Positions 1 through 5,993 of a stretch of 12,199 nucleotides of DNA are shown here, one piece after another. Origin of the DNA: Chitinophagaceae bacterium (GTDB lineage: Bacteria; Bacteroidota; Bacteroidia; Chitinophagales; Chitinophagaceae). The stretch is from assembly GCA_030151745.1 (NCBI GenBank), contig JASLDA010000248.1:1-12199 (forward strand), written 5' to 3'. The notes below the pieces were generated by a model. That model worked only from the letters and a program-made list of their open reading frames with translations, searched no databases and was not told the origin of the DNA. A program made the translations under genes and the position numbers. Every line of letters begins with the position of its first letter. Position 1 is the stretch's first letter.

Positions 1-532
1 GGAGGCCTTTCCCGGCGACGTGGTCGGCCTGTTCGACACCGGCACCTTCAAGATCGGCGATACGCTCACCCAGGGCGAGATCATGCAGTTCACCGGCATC
101 CCGACCTTCTCGCCCGAGATCTTCAAGGAACTGGTGAACAAGGATCCGATGAAGACCAAGCAGCTGGAAAAAGGCATCAGCCAGCTCACGGACGAAGGCG
201 TCGCGCAGCTGTTTACGCAGCACGGCGGCAACCGCAAGGTCATCGGCTGCGTGGGCGAGCTCCAGTTTGAAGTGATCCAGTACCGGCTGCTGCAGGAATA
301 TGGCGCGTCCTGCGCTTTCATGCCGCTCAGCTTCTACAAGGCCTGCTGGATCACCGGCGACAAGAAAAAGATCGAGGAGTTCACCCGCTTCAAGCAGGCG
401 AATGTCATGGAGGACAAGGACGGCAACCTCGTATACCTGGCGCAGAGCGAGTGGTTCCTGAACACGGAACGCCAGAACAACCCAGATATCGAGTTCCACT
501 TCACGAGCGAGTTCAAGACGGCGAACGTATAG
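1..532 (+). CDS. prfC: Peptide chain release factor 3 (RF3), C-terminal part, 5' truncated by window edge
   Basis: RF3 is a cytosolic GTPase that removes RF1/RF2 from the ribosome after termination. The reading frame is open from base 2, so the gene starts upstream; 176 codons and a TAG stop are present. Visible are the end of the second domain (P-G-D-V-V-G-L, then G-D-T-L-T-Q-G-E) and the RF3-specific C-terminal domain (F-T-G-I-P-x-F-S-P-E, K-Q-L-E-K-G, Q-L-T-D-E-G-V-A-Q-L-F, V-G-E-L-Q-F-E-V), in the order expected for RF3. EF-G also has a C-terminal V-G-x-L-Q-F-like region, but the F-T-G-I-P-x-F-S-P-E signature is typical of RF3. The G domain lies outside the window, so GTPase motifs cannot be checked. 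The gap to the next gene is 80 bp with no clear terminator. Confidence 0.93.
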   Translation, partial: EAFPGDVVGLFDTGTFKIGDTLTQGEIMQFTGIPTFSPEIFKELVNKDPMKTKQLEKGISQLTDEGVAQLFTQHGGNRKVIGCVGELQFEVIQYRLLQEYGASCAFMPLSFYKACWITGDKKKIEEFTRFKQANVMEDKDGNLVYLAQSEWFLNTERQNNPDIEFHFTSEFKTANV

Positions 533-535
533 CTC

Positions 536-551
536 AATTCACCCGTGAATT
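536..551. repeat. Short inverted repeat behind prfC
   Basis: AATTCAC, two bases, then GTGAATT: a perfect 7-bp inverted repeat starting four bases after the prfC stop. It has no T-run behind it, so it is a poor candidate for an intrinsic terminator. It could be an RNA 3'-end hairpin or a protein site; function unknown. Confidence 0.4.
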
Positions 552-587
552 CACCTTCGGGAGCATGAAGGGCCGCGATTTTTCGCA

Positions 588-595
588 TTATTTTG
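588..595 (+). promoter_or_regulatory. Possible -7 box of the M13 peptidase gene
   Basis: TTATTTTG matches the Bacteroidota -7 consensus TAnnTTTG at all but one fixed position and lies 17 nt before the ATG at 613. No TTTG is seen at the -33 spacing, so this is a weak call. Confidence 0.3.
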
Positions 596-612
596 CCATC
601 TATCTAAATCCG

Positions 613-2667
613 ATGCACAAGTATAAACTCACAGGGATCGCACTGCTGGCCGCCTTAGGCCTGGCCTCCTGCGGTGGAACAGATTCCGGCAGCACAAAGT
701 CATCCAAGAAGGACGATATCCTTTTCGTAAACCTCGATACCACCGTCAACCCGGCGACCGACTTCTTCCAGTACGCGGTCGGCGGCTGGATCAAGCGCAC
801 CCAGATCCCCGGGGACGAGACCAGCTGGGGAATCGGCCAGCTCGTGAACGAAGAGCTCTACAAGCGCAAGCTCGCGATCAACGAAGACGCCGCGAAGAAG
901 AATAACCCGAGCGCTATCGAGCGCCAGGTGGGGGACTTCTGGAAAGCCGGCATGGATACGGCGGCTATAGAAAAGGCCGGCATCGCGCCCCTGAAGCCGC
1001 TGCTGGACCAGATCCGGGCCGCGAAGTCCAAGCCGGAGCTGATGGCCATCGTCGCAAAGCTGCATACGATGGGCGTGAACGCATTCTTCGGAGAAGGCGT
1101 AAGCCAGGACGCGAAAAACAGCGACGCGATGGCATATTACATGAACCAGGGCGGGCTGGGAATGCCGAACCGGGACTACTACTTCAATACAGATGCCCGG
1201 ACCACCAAGATCCGCGAGACATATCCCGGTTATGTGGCGACGATCGTCCGCCTCGCCGACGGCGTCGACAGCAATGCCGCAGCGCCGCGCGCCAAGGCCA
1301 TCGTTGCCATGGAAACCAAGCTGGCTGCGGCTTCCCGCAAGCTCGAAGAGCTCCGCGATCCCTACCGCAATTACAATAAAATGGCCCTGGGCCATGTACA
1401 GAGCCTCGCTCCGGGTATAGACTGGAAGGCCATGCTGGACGGCATCGGCGTCCAGCACCTGGACACGGTGATCATCGGCCAGCCGGAGTTCTATAAAGCG
1501 CTCGACAAGGTTATCGCCGGTACCGACATCAATACGATCAAGGACTACCTCGTGTTCCATACCACGAGCACCTTTGCTCCTTACCTGTCGAAGCCCTTCG
1601 TGGATGCAAGCTTCGAGTTCTATTCCGCGACAATCCGAGGTGCGGAGCAGCAGCGCCCCCGCTGGAAGCGCGTGCTGGACGCCGAAGAGCGCACGATCGG
1701 CGAGGAAGTCGGCCAGCTTTTCGCCAAGGAATACTTCGACGAGAAGGCCAAGGCGCGCTACAGCGAGATGGTGGAGCGCATCCGCGATGCGTACAAGCTG
1801 CGCATCCAGAAGCTGGAGTGGATGAACGACAGCACCAAGGCCAAAGCCCTGCACAAGCTGGCGACTATGAAGAAGAAGGTGGGATACCCGGACAAGTGGA
1901 AAGACTTCTCGAAGATGCAGATCGGCAGGAGCTCCTACGCCGAGAACATCATCCATGCGAACGAATGGTGGAACCAGTACAGCATCGACAAGCTCGGCAA
2001 GCCGGTGGACCGCGAGGAATGGGATATGACGCCGCAGACGTATAACGCCTACTACAATCCTTCCAATAACGAGATCGTACTGCCCGCGGGCATCTTCACC
2101 GTGCCCGGCTATCGGGACGACGAGCTGGACGACGCGCTGGTATATGGCTATGCGGCGGCTTCGACCATCGGCCATGAGATCACGCACGGCTTCGACGACG
2201 AAGGCCGCCAGTTCGATGCGGAAGGCAACCTGAAGAACTGGTGGACGAGCTCCGACAGCGCGCAGTTCGCCAAACGCTCCGAAGTGCTGGTGAAGCAGTT
2301 CAACGGCATGGTGGCACTGGACAGCCTGCACCTGAACGGCCGCGCGTCCCTTGGTGAAAACCTCGCGGACCTCGGGGGCGTGCTGCTGGGCGTCGACGCA
2401 TTCAAGCAGACGGAAGCCTATAAGAAGAATGAGACGATCAACGGCCTGACCCCGATGCAGCGCTACTTCCTGGGCTATGCGCTCGGCTGGATGTACCAGA
2501 TCCGCGACAAGCAGCTGGCTTCGCAGATCCTTACCGATGTGCACGCGCCTGCGAAATACCGTGTCAACGGGCCCTTCCCGAATGTACCGGAGTTCTACCA
2601 GGCATTCCACGTGAAGCCGGGCGACAAGATGTATCTGCCCGACAGCGCGCGGGTAGTGCTGTGGTAG
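613..2667 (+). CDS. M13 family zinc metallopeptidase, lipoprotein
   Basis: Predicted exported zinc endopeptidase of the neprilysin/PepO family (684 aa, usual size for bacterial M13 proteins). The start at 613 is chosen because it opens directly on a lipoprotein signal peptide: K3, K5, a hydrophobic stretch, and lipobox L-A-S-C with C20 as the predicted lipidated cysteine. Longer in-frame openings would bury this signal and overlap prfC. A Ser/Gly/Lys linker follows. The N-terminal M13 domain spans roughly residues 45-430; the peptidase domain follows with N-A-Y-Y (478-481), the zinc motif H-E-I-T-H (521-525) and E-N-L-A-D (582-586), in which E582 is the third zinc ligand and D586 supports catalysis. 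The protein ends in V-L-W; the usual Cys near the C-terminal Trp is absent. All catalytic residues are present, so it should be active, probably in the periplasm or at the cell surface, on peptides. It is a single-gene unit between prfC and a terminator. Confidence 0.95.
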   Translation: MHKYKLTGIALLAALGLASCGGTDSGSTKSSKKDDILFVNLDTTVNPATDFFQYAVGGWIKRTQIPGDETSWGIGQLVNEELYKRKLAINEDAAKKNNPSAIERQVGDFWKAGMDTAAIEKAGIAPLKPLLDQIRAAKSKPELMAIVAKLHTMGVNAFFGEGVSQDAKNSDAMAYYMNQGGLGMPNRDYYFNTDARTTKIRETYPGYVATIVRLADGVDSNAAAPRAKAIVAMETKLAAASRKLEELRDPYRNYNKMALGHVQSLAPGIDWKAMLDGIGVQHLDTVIIGQPEFYKALDKVIAGTDINTIKDYLVFHTTSTFAPYLSKPFVDASFEFYSATIRGAEQQRPRWKRVLDAEERTIGEEVGQLFAKEYFDEKAKARYSEMVERIRDAYKLRIQKLEWMNDSTKAKALHKLATMKKKVGYPDKWKDFSKMQIGRSSYAENIIHANEWWNQYSIDKLGKPVDREEWDMTPQTYNAYYNPSNNEIVLPAGIFTVPGYRDDELDDALVYGYAAASTIGHEITHGFDDEGRQFDAEGNLKNWWTSSDSAQFAKRSEVLVKQFNGMVALDSLHLNGRASLGENLADLGGVLLGVDAFKQTEAYKKNETINGLTPMQRYFLGYALGWMYQIRDKQLASQILTDVHAPAKYRVNGPFPNVPEFYQAFHVKPGDKMYLPDSARVVLW

Positions 2668-2716
2668 TTGCTTCGCTGCGCCGGCTATAAGCGGTGGCTG
2701 CGCTCGCAATATGCGG
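2668..2716. repeat. Two degenerate repeat units (27 + 22 bp) behind the M13 gene
   Basis: Directly after the TAG stop come a 27-nt unit beginning TTGCTTCGCTGCG (2668-2694) and a 22-nt unit TGGCTGCGCTCGCAATATGC plus GG (2695-2716). The same 27 + 22 arrangement recurs at 5890-5938. Units contain the core GCTGCGCTCGCAATA and end in GCGG. They look like members of a small intergenic repeat family. Confidence 0.6.
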
Positions 2717-2754
2717 CCGGCGCCGCCCGAGCGCAGCCGTCAAGCACTAAACAT

Positions 2755-2793
2755 AAAAGAGCCGCGACGGATATCCGTCGCGGCTCTTTTTTT
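2755..2793 (+). terminator. Intrinsic terminator between M13 gene and ispH
   Basis: A perfect 36-bp palindrome (2755-2790, centre ATAT) with a GC-rich stem GAGCCGCGACGG/CCGTCGCGGCTC, followed on the + strand by seven T (2787-2793). It ends the M13 transcript. Because the arms start with AAAA, it also gives a shorter T-run on the minus strand and may work for the convergent ispH as well. Confidence 0.92.
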
Positions 2794-2809
2794 ACCGGGC
2801 TGCCGGTCT

Positions 2810-4048
2810 TCAGTCGCTATATCCGCTCAGCGCCTGCTCCGCCTCCGCAAATGCCGCGGCATTTCCCGTCAGCAAGGCGAGCCGCTCGATCACGCGCTCC
2901 ACCAGCGCATCGGGACAGGAAGCGCCGGAGGTGATCATCACCCGCAGCGGCGACCTGGCCGGCAGGTAATCCCGCTCTTCCAGTTCTGCATGGCGATGCA
3001 GGTCGAAGTGACGAATCGTTTCGGCGTCCACCAGGCAATCTTCGTGGTTGATGAAATACGTCGGCAACACCATCTCGCAGAGCTCCACGAGATGCGAGGT
3101 ATTCGAGCTGTTATAGCCCCCGATCACCAATGCCAGGTCCGCCTCTGTCTGCAGCATTCCCTGAACCGCGCTCTGGTTGTCGTTCGTCGCGTAGCAAAGC
3201 GTATCGCGGGTATCTGCGAAATGCTGCGCCAGGCTTGCGGCATCCAGGCCGTGATGCCTGACCATCACCGACTTGAGATAGTCGGCGATGCCCTGGGTCT
3301 CGCTGGCCAGCATGGTAGTCTGGTTCACTACGCCGATGCGCCGCAGGTCCTTCGCGATGTCGAAGCCCGTCGAATACTGGCCCTTGAATTCTTCATAAAA
3401 GCCGGCCGCCGGGAGCTCGCCGGTAATATAGCGGGCCAGCCGCTCCGTCTGCGCCATGTCCTTTACTACGACGGTCGGCGTATGCGCTTCGCTGTGGGAA
3501 AAGGTTGCGCGGGTTTCTTCATGCTTGGGCTTGCCGTGCACCACGATCGTATAACCCTCCTTGCCGATCTTCTCCGCCCGGTTCCAGACCTTCTCGACGA
3601 AGGGGCAGGTCGTCTCGTAGGTCGTGGGCTCTATGCCCTTTTCCCGGAGCGCGGCCTCCAGCTCCCGCGTGGTGCCGAAGGCCGGGATAATGACGATGTC
3701 TTCGGCGTGGAGATCGTCCCAGTTCATGAGCATTCTGCCCCCGGTGTCCATGATGAAGCGCACGCCCATGGCCTGCAGGTCCGCGTTCACGCCCGGGTTA
3801 TGGATCATTTCGGAAAGCAGGAAGATCCGTTTTCCGGGGTTTTCGCTCACGGCGCGGAAGGCTATCTCAATGGCGTTTTCCACGCCGTAGCAGAAGCCGA
3901 AATGCCGCGCGAGGATCACATGCAGGGAACCAAGCTCCAGCACCGTCGGGCTGAAGTCCTTTTTCAGCTTGTCCGCAGCTTTGCGCCCCGCCTTGATGCG
4001 GGATATGAGGGGACTGCGGTACTGAACGGGGACATCAAAGGATTTCAT
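2810..4048 (-). CDS. ispH: 4-hydroxy-3-methylbut-2-enyl diphosphate reductase, long form
   Basis: Last enzyme of the MEP isoprenoid pathway: a cytosolic [4Fe-4S] enzyme turning HMBPP into IPP and DMAPP. Cluster cysteines are visible as G-F-C-Y-G-V (C53), T-T-C-P-F-V (C148) and L-C-Y-A-T (C285). Substrate-binding residues appear in M-I-H-N (H83), K-H-E-E (H176, E178), N-Q-T-T (242-245), G-G-Y-N-S-S-N (310-316) and S-G-A-S-C-P-D (374-380). At 412 aa it is about 100 residues longer than the E. coli type, with some 40 extra residues before the first Cys region and inserts around residues 205-235; such long IspH forms are known. The start at 4048 (M-K-S-F-D-V) is preferred over an in-frame start at 4090, because a -7-like box at 4054-4061 lies inside that extension. 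It converges on the M13 gene and diverges from the GNAT gene. Confidence 0.95.
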   Translation of the reverse strand: MKSFDVPVQYRSPLISRIKAGRKAADKLKKDFSPTVLELGSLHVILARHFGFCYGVENAIEIAFRAVSENPGKRIFLLSEMIHNPGVNADLQAMGVRFIMDTGGRMLMNWDDLHAEDIVIIPAFGTTRELEAALREKGIEPTTYETTCPFVEKVWNRAEKIGKEGYTIVVHGKPKHEETRATFSHSEAHTPTVVVKDMAQTERLARYITGELPAAGFYEEFKGQYSTGFDIAKDLRRIGVVNQTTMLASETQGIADYLKSVMVRHHGLDAASLAQHFADTRDTLCYATNDNQSAVQGMLQTEADLALVIGGYNSSNTSHLVELCEMVLPTYFINHEDCLVDAETIRHFDLHRHAELEERDYLPARSPLRVMITSGASCPDALVERVIERLALLTGNAAAFAEAEQALSGYSD

Positions 4049-4053
4049 TGCGG

Positions 4054-4061
4054 CAAAGGTC
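4054..4061 (-). promoter_or_regulatory. Candidate -7 box of ispH, 5 nt before the start
   Basis: GACCTTTG on the minus strand matches TAnnTTTG except for the first base. Only CCGCA separates it from the ATG, so transcription from it would give a nearly leaderless ispH mRNA. It argues for the start at 4048. Confidence 0.42.
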
Positions 4062-4157
4062 GGAAAGGGCCAGAACTCCGCGAGCGGCAACCGGAAACCT
4101 TAGGCATTCCCTTACATTGTCCGCTATTCACTTCCCAAACCGCTCCGTCTCCAATGG

Positions 4158-4204
4158 AGGTGACACCTTGAGCCCGCCAGATATATAAGGTTTAACTTGT
4201 CACC
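4158..4204. promoter_or_regulatory. Inverted-repeat element in the ispH/GNAT divergent region
   Basis: GGTGACA (4159-4165) pairs with TGTCACC (4198-4204), and the left arm lies in the local near-palindrome AGGTG-A-CACCT (4158-4168). The element lies 41 bp before the GNAT start, with the AT-rich ATATATAAGG between the arms. It could be an operator pair or an RNA hairpin; nothing shows which. The remainder of the 197-bp gap (4049-4245) holds the ispH box and no gene. Confidence 0.35.
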
Positions 4205-4245
4205 CGGAAAACACCAGGAACAAGCCACCTTAATTAATCCGTAAG

Positions 4246-4710
4246 ATGATAAGAATAAGACCGGCCGGGGTAGACGACATCAGACAAATCCAGGCAGTCA
4301 GAAATGCCGTGAAGGAGAACGTCCTTTCCGATCCCGGCCTCGTAACGGATAGAGATTGCGAGGAATTCATAATCCAAAGAGGGAAAGGCTGGGTTTGTGA
4401 GATAGGCAATAGAATTGTGGGGTTTTCTATCGTGGACTTGAAAGAAAATAACATCTGGGCCTTGTTCGTCCATCCCGATTTTGACAAACAGGGCATTGGA
4501 AGGAAGCTGCAGGACGTGATGCTGGATTGGTATTTCGGGCAGACGACTCAAAACGTCTGGCTGGGGACAGCGCCCGGTACGCGGGCCGAAGCGTTCTACA
4601 GAAAATCCGGCTGGACGGAGATCGGAACGCATGGAAAAGGAGAAATCAAATTCGAGATGACCGCCGATAAATGGAAAAGCGGCTCTTCGGATACCGGTGC
4701 TGCGAAATAG
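4246..4710 (+). CDS. GNAT family N-acetyltransferase
   Basis: Predicted acetyl-CoA-dependent N-acyltransferase of 154 aa; substrate unknown. The fold follows the GNAT order: N-terminal I-R-P-A-G-V-D-D (3-11), strands around residues 48-63, the acetyl-CoA loop A-L-F-V-H-P-D-F-D-K-Q-G-I-G-R-K-L (72-88, pyrophosphate-binding G83-x-G85), and the C-terminal A-E-A-F-Y-R-K-S-G-W (114-123), in which Y118 is the usual general-acid position. The ATG at 4246 starts directly on the first conserved strand. No ribosome binding site or TAnnTTTG box is evident. Base and codon use differ strongly from the neighbours: 8 of 10 Arg codons are AGA, and the gene is visibly AT-richer, suggesting recent acquisition. 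It is a single gene between divergent ispH and the convergent exonuclease. Confidence 0.92.
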   Translation: MIRIRPAGVDDIRQIQAVRNAVKENVLSDPGLVTDRDCEEFIIQRGKGWVCEIGNRIVGFSIVDLKENNIWALFVHPDFDKQGIGRKLQDVMLDWYFGQTTQNVWLGTAPGTRAEAFYRKSGWTEIGTHGKGEIKFEMTADKWKSGSSDTGAAK

Positions 4711-4864
4711 CCTTTGTCACGCTGTAAGGGACTCCCGGCGCTGCTTGCTTCGGGGCGCTCCGGTCCCTGGATCGGTCCCGGAGGGCGACAGGAAAAGCGG
4801 CGCAAGTTCCTTCTGTCAATATATAAGAAAGCCCATCCAATCTTAAAATCCCCGAATTCTCCTC
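4711..4864. other. Intergenic region between convergent GNAT and exonuclease genes
   Basis: This stretch has no convincing ORF. It contains a degenerate relative of the intergenic repeat (TTGCTTCGGGGCGCTC, 4745-4760; 14 of 16 bases like the copy at 5890) and a GC-rich self-complementary stretch around 4728-4770 (GGGAC...GTCCC with CGGTCCC repeated). An AT-rich segment follows (about 4815-4850). No T-run follows the hairpin, so it is not called a terminator. Confidence 0.4.
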
Positions 4865-5863
4865 CTAATCCCCTTCTTCGTCCTCGCCGAAGCTTGTCTT
4901 CACGATATCGGCCCGGATGCCGCGTGTTTCCCGCAGGTAGCGGGCCAGGGTAGCCGAGAAGCCATGGGTCGCGTAGACGCATTCGGCGCCGGTCGCATCG
5001 ATGGCGCTCAGCAGGCCGTTCCAGTCGGCATGGTCGCTGAGAACGATCCCGGCATCCGCGTTTTTCCGGCGCCTCGCGCCGCGGACCTGCATCCAGCCGG
5101 AGCAGATGCCCAGCGCATAGGGCGTCCAGCGCCGCATCCAGGGAGTATCCACCGCGGAGCCCGGGCAGAGGATCACGCCGTTCCTTACGGAATCCTTGGG
5201 CGTATCCCTGGTCAGGTGGTGTATCTGCGGCATATCCGGCCGGACGCGGAGGCAGGCCTGGTGCATATTGTACGTTGCGCCGTGAGCGTAAATACTATAA
5301 CCATATTGTGAGAGGCCATGCACCAGGCGCTGGCTTTTCCCCAGCGAATAAGCCGATAATACGGAGTTCCTGCCTTTTGCCTGGTTTCCCTGGATCCACC
5401 GATGAATGAACGCCATGATCTCCGGCTGCGGTTTCCATTGATAGACCGGCAGCCCAAACGTGCTCTCGGTGATGAAGGTATGGCAGCGCACCGGCTCGAA
5501 AGCGCCGCTGATGCCGTCATCCTCGGTCTTGTAATCGCCGCTCACCACCCAGACTTCGCCTTTGTGCTCGACCCGGATCTGCGCCGAGCCGATGATATGG
5601 GCCGCCGGGTGCAGGGAAACGGTCACATCCCCGATCTTCCGCCGTTCGCCGTAGGGCATGGTTTCCAGGTCGATCTCCTCGCCGAGCCGGGCTTTCATGA
5701 AGAAGTAGCTGTCCTCGTGCGCGAGGTAATGCTTCATGCCCCAGCGGCTGTGGTCGCTGTGCGCGTGCGTAATCACCGCGCGATCCACAGGTTTCCAGGG
5801 ATCGATGTAAAAGTCCCCGGCATCGCAGTACAGGCCTTCCGGCCTAAATGAAATCAGCCCCAT
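4865..5863 (-). CDS. MBL-fold exonuclease of the DNA-ligase-associated type
   Basis: Predicted metal-dependent DNA exonuclease of the metallo-beta-lactamase/beta-CASP (SNM1-like) class, 332 aa, the usual size for the ligase-associated family. Features in order: N-terminal G-L-Y-C (10-13) and Y-I-D-P-W-K-P-V (19-26), metal motif T-H-A-H-S-D-H (32-38), A-A-H-I-I-G-S-A (87-94; H89), S-G-D-Y-K (108-112; D110), E133 in I-T-E-S-T-F-G, L-S-D-H-A-D-W (275-281) and T-H-G (299-301). The start fits because the N-terminus matches the family from M1. In many genomes this family sits next to an ATP-dependent DNA ligase and an Lhr-like helicase; neither is here, so any repair complex must be encoded elsewhere. 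The start codon lies in a perfect inverted repeat (see 5852-5876). Family call firm; substrate inferred. Confidence 0.9.
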   Translation of the reverse strand: MGLISFRPEGLYCDAGDFYIDPWKPVDRAVITHAHSDHSRWGMKHYLAHEDSYFFMKARLGEEIDLETMPYGERRKIGDVTVSLHPAAHIIGSAQIRVEHKGEVWVVSGDYKTEDDGISGAFEPVRCHTFITESTFGLPVYQWKPQPEIMAFIHRWIQGNQAKGRNSVLSAYSLGKSQRLVHGLSQYGYSIYAHGATYNMHQACLRVRPDMPQIHHLTRDTPKDSVRNGVILCPGSAVDTPWMRRWTPYALGICSGWMQVRGARRRKNADAGIVLSDHADWNGLLSAIDATGAECVYATHGFSATLARYLRETRGIRADIVKTSFGEDEEGD

Positions 5864-5876
5864 AATGGGGCTGATT
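5852..5876 (-). promoter_or_regulatory. Inverted repeat enclosing the exonuclease start codon
   Basis: AATCAGCCCCAT, one base, ATGGGGCTGATT: perfect 12-bp arms. In the minus-strand mRNA this folds as a 10-bp stem with loop AUUAU, putting the A and U of the start codon in the loop and its G in the stem. It could hold back translation initiation, or be a DNA operator. There is no T-run, so it is not a terminator. Confidence 0.6.
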
Positions 5877-5884
5877 CAAATATT
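5877..5884 (-). promoter_or_regulatory. Candidate -7 box of the exonuclease gene
   Basis: AATATTTG on the minus strand differs from TAnnTTTG at one fixed base and directly abuts the start-codon inverted repeat, 13 nt before the ATG. A transcript from here would carry the hairpin at its 5' end. Confidence 0.35.
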
Positions 5885-5889
5885 GAGCC

Positions 5890-5983
5890 TTGCTTCGCTG
5901 CGCTCGCAATACGCGGTTGCTGTGCTCGCAATACGCGGTTGCTGCGCTCGCAATAAGCGGTTGCTTCGGTCGCGATATGCGCG
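5890..5983. repeat. Four tandem degenerate 22-27-bp repeat units
   Basis: The units, each starting TTGCT, are 5890-5916 (27 nt), 5917-5938 (22), 5939-5960 (22) and 5961-5983 (23, most diverged). The shared core is GC(T/G)GCGCTCGCAATA followed by CGCGG or AGCGG. Each unit can form a small hairpin, TTGC...GCAA. The array fills the gap between the accC 3' end and the exonuclease promoter. Related units lie at 2668-2716 and 4745-4760. Confidence 0.75.
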
Positions 5984-5993
5984 AGCCGTGATT

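Noticed and set aside
451..612. In-frame 54-codon N-terminal extension of the M13 peptidase
   Set aside because: Overlaps prfC and would bury the lipoprotein signal peptide that begins at the ATG at 613.
700..2709. 669-aa open frame on the minus strand opposite the M13 gene
   Set aside because: Antisense shadow of a GC-rich gene: no family motifs, Leu/Val/Arg/His-rich low-information sequence, and the + strand gene has full M13 signatures.
2711..4171. 486-aa open frame on the + strand opposite ispH
   Set aside because: Runs across the terminator palindrome and mirrors ispH; no recognisable domain.
4154..4171. Mini-ORF ATG GAG GTG ACA CCT TGA, or GGAGGTGA as a ribosome binding site upstream of the GNAT gene
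   Set aside because: The Shine-Dalgarno-like string is about 85 nt from the GNAT ATG and is better explained as one arm of the inverted repeat; a five-residue peptide cannot be supported.
4728..4790. tRNA or structured RNA gene in the GC-rich hairpin region behind the GNAT gene
   Set aside because: Self-complementary but lacks a cloverleaf, T-loop GTTCGA or a CCA end; only an imperfect stem can be drawn.
5890..5983. CRISPR array
   Set aside because: Units are directly tandem without spacers, degenerate, and no cas gene is near.
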